Assembly: GCA_002433235.1 (NCBI GenBank)
Contig: DJHS01000047.1
Location: 62,001 to 126,000 of the forward strand
Direction: 5' to 3'
Source of the DNA: UBA6614 sp002433235
GTDB lineage: Bacteria > Verrucomicrobiota > Verrucomicrobiia > Limisphaerales > UBA1100
DNA: 64,000 bases
A model generated the notes under the pieces. That model worked only from the letters and a program-made list of their open reading frames with translations. It had not been told where the DNA came from and made no database searches. A program made the translations under genes and the position numbers. Below are positions 8,530 through 17,040 of the stretch, one piece after another. How positions within the stretch are numbered: position 1 is the stretch's first letter; the number at the start of each line of letters is the position of its first letter.

Positions 8530-9129
8530 TTACGCGGCTTCCCCGGCTGAATCCTCCGGGCTTTCGCCTGCATCGTCTTCGTTCTTCGGCAAAAGCTTGG
8601 CGAGGGTGAATCCTGCCAAGGTTCAGCCGACAAGATGGTCGAAGATCAGGAACCCAATAAAGCCATTGGAGAATCCCCACCAAGTCCAGTTGGGAAGGAC
8701 GGATGTGACCAAGGCAAACAAGGCGAAAAAGACCGTAACCCCAACACGGCAACCGGTTCCGTCATGGGATAATTTGGAGAGCAGAAAAGTCACCAAGAGC
8801 GCGCTCGCAAAGTTGAAAACAAATCGGAACATCAAACATACCGGCATGGAGTGTTTCCCCTTTGGGGAGATGCTCGCGAAAACGACGTAACCCTCGGCAA
8901 GGTGTTTGGTCACCTTGGGGAGGGCTTCCTTTTCGTTTGGATCCAAGTGCGGGTAGTAGTACATGCCTGCCTTTGGTGTGGATTCAGACAGGACTTTCTC
9001 GACTTCGGCGCCATTTTCAAAAGAATGTATCTCGTTGTGGAACTATGGCAGGGGTCCGTGGGAGATGCCTTGTCAGATGAAAACAACAAAAGCCGCGTCG
9101 AGGGCGGCAAGATAACTGTGTGGCTTCAT
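8530..9129 (-). pseudogene. Membrane protein gene interrupted by three in-frame stops at apparent Trp positions
   Basis: One 200-codon frame runs from ATG 9129 (MKPHSYLAALDAAFVVFI) to TAA 8530-8532 but carries stops at codon 19 (TGA, 9073-9075), codon 29 (TAG, 9043-9045) and codon 169 (TGA, 8623-8625). Sequence between the stops is clearly coding: FHNEIHSFENGAEVEKVLSE, YVVFASISPKGKHSMPVCLM, a hydrophobic block, LPNWTWWGFSNGF, and after the last stop TLAGFTLAKLLPKNED. From memory, related bacterial proteins have Trp at these sites (W before LPWHN, and IGWFLAG). Each stop therefore differs from TGG by one base. The gene looks recently inactivated; the longest intact piece is 8623-8964. Function unknown. 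Confidence 0.7.
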
Positions 9130-9185
9130 AATGTTTATGCTCCGTGGCTCGCGAGCCGAGGGTGGAGTGTGTGCCAAGGTCCTCC

Positions 9186-9656
9186 TTAAGTCGAGTCTTC
9201 GCTGGATGCTTCTTCCGTTTGTGGGGTGTCTTTAAGCGCCAAATGTGAACCCAGATAGGCGCCAATTGGAAACGCGAACAGACCTCCCCACATCCAGGGA
9301 GGGTGGGGCAGTGAGTAGAGCGTTTGCGCTCCGCCAATCATCAGGATGAATCCAACGGCGATTGCATGCCGGAGAAGTTGTGTCTTGGCTATTCGGCCCG
9401 CGAGATATGCCCCAGCCATGGTTCCTGTTATCCATGCGAAGGGCACGGTTAATAGTGCTCCCAAGTGGGCTCGGGGGAGATACTCGCGGAGTGCCTTGTC
9501 GCGCACTTGTTTGTCATTATGCGTTAACCGTTCAACGATTTCCTGAGGGGGGGGGAAGACAAGATGGCCAGTTAATTCAAGCAGCATTATCACGAATATG
9601 GCGCAAAATCCGCCTGCCATTACCGCGCCTATGCTTCGCCACATTGATTTTGCCAT
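9186..9656 (-). CDS. Small four-helix integral membrane protein of unknown function
   Basis: 156 residues. Four hydrophobic segments are visible: about residues 7-28 (SIGAVMAGGFCAIFVIMLLE), 63-85 (LGALLTVPFAWITGTMAGAY), 97-112 (HAIAVGFILMIGGAQ) and 121-139. A short motif, GHLVFPPP, follows the first helix, and the acidic tail ends EEASSEDST. The pattern resembles a widespread uncharacterised inner-membrane family. It lies just upstream of the broken membrane-protein gene on the same strand, 57 bases apart, so the two were probably once co-transcribed. No function can be assigned. Confidence 0.8.
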   Translation of the reverse strand: MAKSMWRSIGAVMAGGFCAIFVIMLLELTGHLVFPPPQEIVERLTHNDKQVRDKALREYLPRAHLGALLTVPFAWITGTMAGAYLAGRIAKTQLLRHAIAVGFILMIGGAQTLYSLPHPPWMWGGLFAFPIGAYLGSHLALKDTPQTEEASSEDST

Positions 9657-9797
9657 GAGACTGGGTGTGGAGTGAGTGGGGAGCTTATGGGGAATATGGT
9701 GAAAATAAAGTAAGATTTATCCAAAGGTAATGAAAGATGCGCCGCCCAGTTTCGTCGAAGGCTGGGGAAAAATCTGGCTGATGCTGCGGATTTGGGT

Positions 9798-9825
9798 GTG
9801 ACATTTGATCAATTTGTGTTAAAAT
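9798..9825 (+). promoter_or_regulatory. Sigma-70-like promoter for the pilin-LRR gene
   Basis: GTGACA (9798-9803) and TAAAAT (9820-9825) are separated by 16 bases and lie 26 bases before the GTG start at 9851. Each box differs from consensus at one position. The surrounding 9700-9830 stretch is distinctly AT-rich compared with the genes around it. Confidence 0.55.
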
Positions 9826-9850
9826 AGGACAGTTTGAAGGGGAGCAGGCT

Positions 9851-10543
9851 GTGAAACTGAGCTTACTCGATCTATTCAGGTTCAAAAAGCGCGGACGCAA
9901 ACGTGGCTTTTCGGCGACCGAGATGATGGTCACGGTGGGCATCATTGGCATTATGACGTCGATGGTTGTTCCGGCCGTCGTGAATGCGCGTCGTGCGGCC
10001 AAGAGGCGGACGGACTATGTGCAGTTTCGCCAGTATCTCATGGCCACCGCGGAAACCTTCAAGGAAACGACGCACTTGGAGCAGCCCCTTTTGGTGGAAT
10101 TGGATTTCACATACACCGACATCACGTTTGAGGACGTTCGGGACATGCTGGGGGAGATGGTCTATTCCAGCCAATTGAACGGAATGCCGTATCCGGAAAT
10201 GCGGTATCTTGAGGCGCTTGATTTCAGTTACACCCAGTTTGATGACACATGGACGGAATGGGTTCTTCCCACGCCTGCCTTGAAACGCTTACACTTGGAT
10301 GGCACTAAGATTACGGACAAGACGCTGGAGCAAATTGCAGGTACAGTTCAGGGCGAATTTATTTATGGCGAACCGCATCCCATGGAGAGCTTGGAGGTTT
10401 TGACGGTTTTCGATTGCCCGTATATCACGGCTGAGGGAGTGGCAGCCCTTCGCTTGGCTTTGCCCGATGCCGAGATCATTCGGACACTGGATGAGCAGCA
10501 GTCCTACATTGAGACCAGTGGCGAGGAAGATTTCGGTCCCTAA
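9851..10543 (+). CDS. Type IV pilin-like N-terminus fused to leucine-rich-repeat region
   Basis: 230 residues from GTG 9851, with GGGGAGCAG just upstream. A basic leader (KKRGRKRG) precedes FSATEMMVTVGIIGIMTSMV, which fits a class III prepilin signal: Gly before Phe, Glu at mature position 5, then a hydrophobic helix. Instead of a pilin globular domain, residues about 80-215 resemble the LRRs common in Planctomycetota and Verrucomicrobiota: LRYLEALDFSYT-type strands, LKRLHLDGTKITDKTLEQIA, and a terminal AEGVAALRLALPDAEI. It is predicted to be a pseudopilin-anchored surface or periplasmic recognition protein. It has its own promoter and no pilus-assembly neighbours. The fusion is visible; the role is inference. 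Confidence 0.75.
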   Translation: MKLSLLDLFRFKKRGRKRGFSATEMMVTVGIIGIMTSMVVPAVVNARRAAKRRTDYVQFRQYLMATAETFKETTHLEQPLLVELDFTYTDITFEDVRDMLGEMVYSSQLNGMPYPEMRYLEALDFSYTQFDDTWTEWVLPTPALKRLHLDGTKITDKTLEQIAGTVQGEFIYGEPHPMESLEVLTVFDCPYITAEGVAALRLALPDAEIIRTLDEQQSYIETSGEEDFGP

Positions 10544-10617
10544 CGGGATTGGATCCAGGAGGCGTTGGGTAGTTTGTCGTTTTCTTTTTTCCGTGCGGTG
10601 AACAACTGGTGAACACG

Positions 10618-10651
10618 AAAAAATAACTCTCCCTTCACTTCTGGGAGAGTT
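10618..10651 (-). terminator. Intrinsic terminator, minus strand
   Basis: A perfect 9-bp stem (AACTCTCCC at 10625-10633 with GGGAGAGTT at 10643-10651, loop of 9) is followed on the minus strand by A and then six T (10623-10618). It would end transcription coming leftward from the DUF1501 gene or from an RNA within 10650-11178. Confidence 0.7.
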
Positions 10652-10845
10652 GGAGTACTTTCACTCTGTTGAGCGAGTCATTGATGAGCTTGACCGGTCG
10701 AGGGCAGCGGAAGTGAGGCCTTCGGGAGTCACTTTCGGCCGGGCCAATCCTTCGGGGTGGTGCTTGGCGTGTGCTTGATCGAGCCTCCACCAAAGGCAAA
10801 CAACCTTGGCGGAAATCCCCTCGGGGAATTCCAACGGGATTGGTA

Positions 10846-10888
10846 GCCGTCCGTAGAGCGGGCTCGCCTGCTCCGGGCGGCTTTTTTT
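10846..10888 (+). terminator. Intrinsic terminator, plus strand
   Basis: A long two-part stem: GCCGTCCG (10846-10853) pairs with CGGGCGGC (10874-10881), and inside it GAGCGGG (10856-10862) pairs with CCTGCTC (10867-10873) around a CTCG loop, with G-T pairs allowed. Seven T follow at 10882-10888. It would end a plus-strand transcript, either the pilin-LRR mRNA with a 300-base 3-prime tail or an independent small RNA. Confidence 0.8.
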
Positions 10889-11178
10889 GTTCCATATATC
10901 CTCGTGCCTCCATAGGGCGGAATTCAGTTGCCTGGGGTGCTGGGCTCAAGGTGGATCGTGCCCAGATGGTTTCTGGCCTTGTGGGCTGGCCTCGATTTGA
11001 GTTGTGGAAGCAAATTAGCTGAGTTTTGAGGGGATGCGTTTTGCTTTGGAATCGGTTTTGGGATCGCACGCGAAGTGAATTATTCCCTTCTTCTTCAAGT
11101 GGGTTGTCCCCGTTAATTCCCGTGTGGCTCTTGCTAGTCCGGACGTTCTGTGCTGTATGGGAGAATTCGAGGCAGGGG

Positions 11179-12618
11179 TCAGGCAATGATTGGCTTGACC
11201 ACCTTGCCGTGTACATCCGTGAGGCGATAGTCGCGGCCTTGATAGCGGTGGGTCAGTTTTTCGTGGTCGATTCCCAGCAGGTGCAAAATGGTGGCGTTGA
11301 GGTCGTGAACATGGACTGGGTCCTTGGCAACATTGTAACACCAATCGTCAGTTTCGCCATGGGTGGTGCCTCCCTTGATGCCGCCACCGGCCATCCAAAG
11401 TGAGAAGCAGCGGGGGTGGTGGTCGCGGCCGTAGTTCGTGGCGTTGCCGCCTTGGCGGTAGACCGTGCGGCCAAATTCGCCACCCCAGATTATCAAGGTG
11501 TCTTTCAGCAGTCCCCGCTCCTTGAGATCCATCACCAACGCGGCGCTGCCTTGGTCTGTTTCGCGCGCGATCTTTGGGTGGCGGCCGGGCAGTCCGCTGT
11601 GATGATCCCAGCCGCGATGGTAAAGCTGAATGAAGCGAACGTCACGCTCCGCCAAGCGCCGTGCCAGGAGGCAGTTAGCCGCATGAGTGCCCGGAATTCT
11701 AGCGTCTTCCCCGTACAGCTTGAATGTGCTTGCAGGTTCCTTGGAAAGATCCGTCAACTCCGGCACGCTCATTTGCATACGGTGGGCCATTTCGTACGCG
11801 GCGATGCGGGTGTCAATTTCCGGATTGCCGGTATCCTCGCGGCGAAGGGTGTTGAGTTCGGCCAGTGAATCTAGCAGTTGTCGGCGGCCTTGTGGTGTGT
11901 CTCCGGTTGGGTCGTTTAGGTAAAGTACGGGGTTTTGCCCCGCGCGAAACTTGACGCCTTGATGGTTGCTGGGAAGAAAACCACTGCCCCAGAGGCGGGC
12001 GTAAAGGGGCTGTGCCTGGGGATCCGTGCATTTGCTGTGGAGTACCACGAAGGCGGGCAAATCCTTGTTGGCACTGCCAAGGCCGTAGCTGGCCCAAGCG
12101 CCTAAGCTGGGGCGGCCGGGTTGTTGGTGCCCGGTTTGAAAGAAGGTGATGGCGGGATCATGATTGATGGCCTCCGTGTGCATGGAGCGGATGAGGCACA
12201 TGTCGTCCACGATCTTGGCGTGCCATGGCAGCAGGTCGCTGATGCGGATGCCTGATTGTCCGTGTGCATTGAATTGGGTGAATGATTTTGCGGCGGGGAA
12301 ACTCTTTTGACGCGAAGTCATGCCGGTCAAGCGTTGGCCTTGGCGAATGGAGTCGGGCAGGTTTTGGCCGTTCAATTTCTCCAGTGATGGCTTGTCGTCA
12401 AACAAGTCCACCTGCGAGGGGGCACCGCTTTGGTACATATAAATAACGCGCTTGGCCTTGGGGGCAAGGTGGGGCACTCCGGGTTTGCCGCTCAGGAGAT
12501 CCGGCAAGATTGGGCGGCTGAGCAAATTTTCGTTCAGCAGCGACGCCAGCGCCGCAGTGCCAATGCCGGTGGCTGTTCGGCCAAAAAAATGGCGGCGATT
12601 GATGGATAGCGTGTGCAT
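11179..12618 (-). CDS. DUF1501 family Tat-exported protein
   Basis: 479 residues. The ATG at 12616-12618 overlaps the TAA of the upstream gene (TAATG), giving translational coupling. The N-terminus INRRHFFGRTATGIGTAALA is a twin-arginine signal. The body matches DUF1501 (a sulfatase-like alkaline phosphatase-superfamily relative): RVIYMYQSGAPSQVDLFDDK, SMHTEAINHDPAITFFQTGH, LPAFVVLHS and LIIWGGEFGRTVY near residue 380. It lacks the Cys-x-Pro-Ser-Arg sulfatase signature. In Planctomycetota and Verrucomicrobiota it is almost always paired with PSCyt1/DUF1549/DUF1553 proteins, as here; the biochemical role of the pair is unproven. Confidence 0.93.
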   Translation of the reverse strand: MHTLSINRRHFFGRTATGIGTAALASLLNENLLSRPILPDLLSGKPGVPHLAPKAKRVIYMYQSGAPSQVDLFDDKPSLEKLNGQNLPDSIRQGQRLTGMTSRQKSFPAAKSFTQFNAHGQSGIRISDLLPWHAKIVDDMCLIRSMHTEAINHDPAITFFQTGHQQPGRPSLGAWASYGLGSANKDLPAFVVLHSKCTDPQAQPLYARLWGSGFLPSNHQGVKFRAGQNPVLYLNDPTGDTPQGRRQLLDSLAELNTLRREDTGNPEIDTRIAAYEMAHRMQMSVPELTDLSKEPASTFKLYGEDARIPGTHAANCLLARRLAERDVRFIQLYHRGWDHHSGLPGRHPKIARETDQGSAALVMDLKERGLLKDTLIIWGGEFGRTVYRQGGNATNYGRDHHPRCFSLWMAGGGIKGGTTHGETDDWCYNVAKDPVHVHDLNATILHLLGIDHEKLTHRYQGRDYRLTDVHGKVVKPIIA

Positions 12619-15600
12619 TAGTTTTTTGTGATGGTCTCGTTCAGGTTCAATAACGCCCTGGCTACAATTGTCCACGCTGCGTGTTCTGTTTCGGGATGGT
12701 TTGCGCGCGGAGATTCACCAATGCTCAGCAACGCTCGGGCTGATTCTGGGTGTTGTTTGTAAAACTCTAGCCGTTGGTCGAAGAGGTGGTGGAGAATCCC
12801 GGATTCTTTTTGGGTGGGTAGACGGGAGGTGGCTAGGCGGAACCCCAACGCGATTCGCGCCTTGGCAGTTTTGGCGGTCATCATTCGGCTGGCTAAGCTG
12901 CGTGCAGCCTCAATGAACTGGGGGTCGTTCAGCAACACGAAAGCTTGCAGCGGTGTGTTGGTTCGGGAACGGCGGACGAGGCAGAATTCCCGTTCTGGCG
13001 CGTCGAACGTCGCCATGGATGGCGGAGGGACGGTGCGTTTCCAATAGGTGTACAGGCTGCGCCGATAAAGGTCGTTGCCAGTGCCTTGTTTGTAAGTGCG
13101 GGAATAGCCCGGCCGGTTGTTTAATTCCAGCCAGAGCCCCTTTGGGTGGTAGGGAAACACGCTGGGACCGCCAAGGCTGTTGATGAGCAACCCGCTGGCT
13201 GCAAGGGCATTGTCCCGAATGACCTCGGCGTCCAGGCGGTGTCTTGGTCCGTGGCCGTAGAGCGCCCTCGCCGTGGGGTTTGTTTGGTCCGTGGTTTTGG
13301 ATGACTGCTGGTAAGCTGCGCTGGTAACCATCAACTTTAGCAGGGCTTTCATGTTCCAGTCGTTTTGAGTGAAATGCACGGCAAGCCAGTCGAGCAGTTT
13401 TGGATGTGTGGGCCAGTCGCCCTGGATGCCAAATTCCTCGGATGTTTTCACGAGGCCTTGACCGAAAAGACGCTGCCATTGCCGGTTGACCGCGACGCGC
13501 GCGGTGAGCGGGTGTTTTCCGTTGACCAGCCACTGGGCCAATGCGAGTCGGTTGGGTTTACCTTGGGGCAAGGGAGGGAGAAAGGCGGGAGTGCCAGCGG
13601 AAACTTCATCCCGTTTTTGATCGTACTGGCCGCGGTGGAGGATATGTGTGGCGCGAGGATTTGGCATATCCTGCATGATCATCGTGGTGGCGCCTTGGCT
13701 CTGGCGGCGAGTCAGCTCGGCTCGAAGGGTTTCGACTTGGGTGTGAAGGTTCTTGAAATTTTCCGCTGCTCCTGTTTCGAGGAAGTATTTGCGGAGGCGC
13801 TGGCGTTGCGGAGCTGTTCGCTTGTCCGGGGTAATGGCCGCGATTTGGGGGATACTTTCGCCGGTGGAGAGTTGTGGTGTGGCCTCAGTACTATACGAAA
13901 GACGGAAACGGCCAATGGCGTGGTTTGGGTAATTGAAGCTTAGTTCGATTTCGAGGGTGGTTTCCGCGTCGACAGCAATGGGCGTTTCCGCGATGAACAT
14001 GGCCACGCGATTTTCTTTTTTTGTGGGGCCATCAACGGCCCAGCCAGTATTGGCTTTTCCATCGATGGCTGCGGTGATGTTGAAGCTCTTTTGTGAATAG
14101 TCGGCAGCGGCTCGCTTGAAACGTATGCGGTTAGCCCGGCCGGGAGTTGTGGCTTTGGCAGTAAATTCGCTGAGTACAAAATTGGAATTGAATGCGCGTC
14201 CGGTTCCGCTGTGCGGGAGTGATTTGTCGGTCAAGCATTCCAGCCGAAGGGCTGTGATTTTGGCGGCTGGGGCGGCCAGTATCATCCTGTATGTTTCCCT
14301 TGGGGGCGACTTGCCGCCAACCAGGACAGATTGATCGGGCTGCACCTTGAATGATGTTCCGGTTCCACCAGTGATTGGCCCTGGCTTGAGCGTGTGCCAA
14401 ACCGGAACAGTTTTGTTCGACTTCAAGGTATTTTCCCATTGGACTTGGGCGGCGGCAATTTCGTTTTCCAAGGCTTTCAGCTTCGCCTCGGTGGCAGCGA
14501 GTTTTGTCTTGGTTTCCTCAATGCCGGTCGGTGGCACCTTGATGTTGGGGGTGAACCCGCTTTGACCGCGCTCGGGGACTTGATTGAAAAACGCAAAAAA
14601 CTCGTAAAATTCTTTTTGAGTCAGGGGATCGAATTTGTGGTCGTGACAACGGGCGCAAAGGAAGCTCATACCCATCCAGACCTGCGCTGTGGTGGTGACG
14701 CGGTCGATAACGTATTCTGTGCGGTATTCCTCGCCAATGACGCCGCCTTCGATGGTGATGGGGTGATTTCGGTTGAAGCCGGTGGCTACCTTTTGCTGCA
14801 GCGTGGCATTGGGCAGCTGGTCGCCGGCAAGTTGCTCGATGGTGAACTGGTCAAAAGGGAGATTTTGGTTGTAGGCACGAATTACCCAGTCGCGCCATGG
14901 CCACATGTTGCGATGGGTGTCGTATTGGTAACCGTTTGTGTCGGCATAGCGCGCGGCATCGAGCCAATAACGGGACATGTGTTCACCGTAACGGGGTGAA
15001 GCGAGCAGTCGATCGACAGCCTTTTCGTAAGCTTGAGATGATTTGTCGGCAAGGAAAGTGTCCAATTCTTGCAGGGTGGGGGGCAGACCGGTCAGGTCCA
15101 GAGTGGCCCGGCGCAAGAGAGTGGCCTTGTCGGCGGGGGGGGCGGGTTTCAATCCGGCTGATTCAAGGCGGGCGAGAATGAAATGATCGATTCCGTTTTG
15201 TGGCCAGTCCTTTTGGTGGACCTTTGGCAGGGGCGAGTCTTTTGGGGGGATGAATGACCAGTGCCGCTCGTATTTTCCGCCCTCCTTGACCCATTGCCGC
15301 AACAGGTTGATCTGCTGGGGAGTGAGGTGTTTATTGGTTTTCGGAGGTGGCATCAGTTCGTCTTTGTCAGTGCTGGTGATGCGATAAATCAATTCACTGT
15401 CCTCGAGATTGCCGGGGACAATGGCTTGGGAGCCGGATTTTAATTCAGTGCGTGATCCGGCTTCTTGATCAAGACGTAGATTGGCCTTGCGGGCGGCGCT
15501 GTCGGGGCCGTGGCATTGGTAGCAGTTGTTGGAGAGGATGGGCCGGATGTCGCGGTTGAAGCTGACCGGCGCGGCTTGGGCGGCGAACGACAAGGTGCAA

Positions 15601-15623
15601 AAAATTGTGATGACAGTACGCAT
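12618..15623 (-). CDS. Planctomycete-type cytochrome c with DUF1549 and DUF1553
   Basis: 1001 residues from ATG 15623, which gives the signal peptide MRTVITIFCTLSFAAQA; a longer in-frame start at 15740 would overlap kdsA. A PSCyt1 haem site, C34-Y-Q-C-H38, opens the protein (FNRDIRPILSNNCYQCHGP). DUF1549 follows at about residues 125-345, with a second CxxCH (FLCARCHDHKFDPL) near residues 320-325. A less conserved middle with jelly-roll-like strands occupies roughly 400-640, then DUF1553 runs to about 970 (FGQGLVKTSEEFGIQGDWPT, NTPLQAFVLLNDPQF). The protein is exported and probably haem-binding. It heads the two-gene unit with DUF1501 and is divergent from kdsA across about 75 bases. Confidence 0.93.
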   Translation of the reverse strand: MRTVITIFCTLSFAAQAAPVSFNRDIRPILSNNCYQCHGPDSAARKANLRLDQEAGSRTELKSGSQAIVPGNLEDSELIYRITSTDKDELMPPPKTNKHLTPQQINLLRQWVKEGGKYERHWSFIPPKDSPLPKVHQKDWPQNGIDHFILARLESAGLKPAPPADKATLLRRATLDLTGLPPTLQELDTFLADKSSQAYEKAVDRLLASPRYGEHMSRYWLDAARYADTNGYQYDTHRNMWPWRDWVIRAYNQNLPFDQFTIEQLAGDQLPNATLQQKVATGFNRNHPITIEGGVIGEEYRTEYVIDRVTTTAQVWMGMSFLCARCHDHKFDPLTQKEFYEFFAFFNQVPERGQSGFTPNIKVPPTGIEETKTKLAATEAKLKALENEIAAAQVQWENTLKSNKTVPVWHTLKPGPITGGTGTSFKVQPDQSVLVGGKSPPRETYRMILAAPAAKITALRLECLTDKSLPHSGTGRAFNSNFVLSEFTAKATTPGRANRIRFKRAAADYSQKSFNITAAIDGKANTGWAVDGPTKKENRVAMFIAETPIAVDAETTLEIELSFNYPNHAIGRFRLSYSTEATPQLSTGESIPQIAAITPDKRTAPQRQRLRKYFLETGAAENFKNLHTQVETLRAELTRRQSQGATTMIMQDMPNPRATHILHRGQYDQKRDEVSAGTPAFLPPLPQGKPNRLALAQWLVNGKHPLTARVAVNRQWQRLFGQGLVKTSEEFGIQGDWPTHPKLLDWLAVHFTQNDWNMKALLKLMVTSAAYQQSSKTTDQTNPTARALYGHGPRHRLDAEVIRDNALAASGLLINSLGGPSVFPYHPKGLWLELNNRPGYSRTYKQGTGNDLYRRSLYTYWKRTVPPPSMATFDAPEREFCLVRRSRTNTPLQAFVLLNDPQFIEAARSLASRMMTAKTAKARIALGFRLATSRLPTQKESGILHHLFDQRLEFYKQHPESARALLSIGESPRANHPETEHAAWTIVARALLNLNETITKN

Positions 15624-15697
15624 CTGGGAGTATGATGGTTCCGTGTTGAGAATTGTCGAGCGTTTACAACGGGCAGAGCGACTGGTAGACAAGCGGC

Positions 15698-16516
15698 GTG
15701 GCGATTTCCAGCCAGAAGCTTTGGAGGCAGTTGAAATCACGCAAAGACTTGTTCCTGATTGCGGGGCCGTGCGTGATTGAGAGTGAGGCGCTGTGCTTGA
15801 AGGTTGCGCGTTCGTTGCGGGATAAGTGTGCGGGACTTGGCGTCACTTATGTCTTTAAAGCGAGCTATGACAAGGCCAACCGGACTTCTGGCAGGACGCG
15901 GCGTGGCCTCGGATTGGATGCAGGTCTTGAGATTTTGGCCAAGATTCAGGAGAAGGTGGGTGTGCCGGTGTTGACCGATGTGCATACCGAGGCACAGGCA
16001 GTGGCGGTGGCTGAAGTGGTTGATGTCATTCAAATCCCGGCTTTTCTTTGCCGGCAGACGGATTTGGTGGAGGCTGCCGTGAAAACTGGGGCGATTGTGA
16101 ATTTAAAGAAAGGCCAGTTTCTTTCGCCAACGGAAATGGGTCAGGTGGTGAAAAAGGCAACTGATGCGGGTGGGCAAAAATTATTGGTGACGGATCGTGG
16201 GACGACTTTTGGATATAACAATCTGGTAGCCGATATGAGGGCTTTGTCGGTCATGAAAGATTTTGGTTTTCCGGTTGTGTTTGACGCGACGCACTCGGTG
16301 CAAATGCCCGGAGCAGGAGGAGATTGTTCGGCCGGTAATGGTGAATTTGCACCGGTCTTGGCAAATTCGGCGGTGGCTGCGGGGGCGGATGGAGTGTTTA
16401 TTGAAACCCACCCGGATCCGGCCAAGGCTTGGAGCGATGGGGCAAACATGATTCCTCTCCGGGACATGTCACGGGTCTTGAAGCGGCTGGTCAAAATTCA
16501 CGAGGCGGCGCGATGA
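15698..16516 (+). CDS. kdsA: 3-deoxy-8-phosphooctulonate synthase
   Basis: 272 residues, the family length. It condenses phosphoenolpyruvate with arabinose 5-phosphate to Kdo-8-phosphate, the first committed step of the inner-core sugar of lipopolysaccharide. Landmarks in order: LFLIAGPCVIES (about residues 18-29), FKASYDKANRTS (53-64), PVLTDVHT, LVTDRGTTFGYNNLV and VVFDATHSVQMPG. Its stop overlaps the kdsC start (ATGA). It begins a long plus-strand series of envelope genes. Confidence 0.96.
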   Translation: MAISSQKLWRQLKSRKDLFLIAGPCVIESEALCLKVARSLRDKCAGLGVTYVFKASYDKANRTSGRTRRGLGLDAGLEILAKIQEKVGVPVLTDVHTEAQAVAVAEVVDVIQIPAFLCRQTDLVEAAVKTGAIVNLKKGQFLSPTEMGQVVKKATDAGGQKLLVTDRGTTFGYNNLVADMRALSVMKDFGFPVVFDATHSVQMPGAGGDCSAGNGEFAPVLANSAVAAGADGVFIETHPDPAKAWSDGANMIPLRDMSRVLKRLVKIHEAAR

Positions 16517-17040
16517 GCAGGCGGCCTTTGTTTAAAAATGTCGGGATTTTTCTTTGCGATGTGGATGGCGTCCTCACGGATGCGGGTGTTTACTTGGGAA
16601 CGGGAGGGGAATTCAAACGCTTCAATATTCAGGACGGGATGGGCTTGAGGATGTTGCAAAAATGTGGGGTGCCTGTGGGATGGGTTTCCAATCGGGCCTC
16701 AGTGGCAACAGCCGAACGGGCAAAGGAATTGAAGGTGGATTTTTTATGGCAAAAATCCGCCTCCAAGGTGGAAGCTGTGGAGGGCATCCTGAAAAAAGCC
16801 GGATTGGGTTGGGCGGACGCGTGTTTTGTGAGTGATGACGTGAATGACCTGGCCGTTCTGCGCCGCGTGGGCCTGCCGATTGCGGTGGCGAATGCTGTTG
16901 CGGAAGTCCGGAAAGTAGCGCACTATACGACGAAGGTTCGCGGGGGTGAAGGGGCCGTACGAGAGGTTTGTGAGAAGATCCTGAAGGCACATGGGAGGTG
17001 GAATGGATTGGTTCGGAAATTGTCGGGACTGGATGAATAG
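16513..17040 (+). CDS. kdsC: 3-deoxy-D-manno-octulosonate 8-phosphate phosphatase
   Basis: 175 residues from ATG 16513, which overlaps the kdsA stop; the frame is open upstream but inside kdsA. HAD-superfamily phosphatase with the nucleophile motif LCDVDGVLTDAG (about residues 13-24), the conserved FNIQDGMGLRML block, GWVSNRAS (motif II) and FVSDDVNDLAVL (motif IV). It dephosphorylates Kdo-8-phosphate, the product of the adjacent enzyme. It overlaps the start of the lptC-like gene downstream by eight bases. Confidence 0.95.
   Translation: MSRRPLFKNVGIFLCDVDGVLTDAGVYLGTGGEFKRFNIQDGMGLRMLQKCGVPVGWVSNRASVATAERAKELKVDFLWQKSASKVEAVEGILKKAGLGWADACFVSDDVNDLAVLRRVGLPIAVANAVAEVRKVAHYTTKVRGGEGAVREVCEKILKAHGRWNGLVRKLSGLDE

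Larger units (their letters stand above)
10544..11178. other. Gene-free structured region, possible non-coding RNA
   Basis: No convincing protein gene is present; the open frames on both strands have no recognisable content. On the plus strand 10700-10840 holds several short hairpins with UUCG-type caps (CCTTCGGG near 10719, ATCCTTCGGGGT near 10747) and TCCCCTCGGGGA near 10816, followed by a strong terminator at 10846-10888. On the minus strand a second terminator lies at 10618-10651. The 11-mer AACGGGATTGG occurs at both 10542 and 10833. I could not match the block to RNase P, tmRNA, SRP or 6S RNA. From 10890 to 11178 I see nothing specific. Confidence 0.45.

Noticed and set aside
8530..9129. 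Recoding of stop codons as Trp in the broken membrane-protein gene
   Set aside because: Many genes in the window end at TGA (for example gatC, kdsA, ribD), so TGA is a normal stop here, and one of the three internal stops is TAG. Pseudogene or sequence error is more likely.
10635..11216. 193-residue minus-strand open frame in the 10.5-11.2 kb gap
   Set aside because: Its sequence is low in hydrophobic order and crosses both terminator structures; no family resemblance. The region is better read as non-coding.
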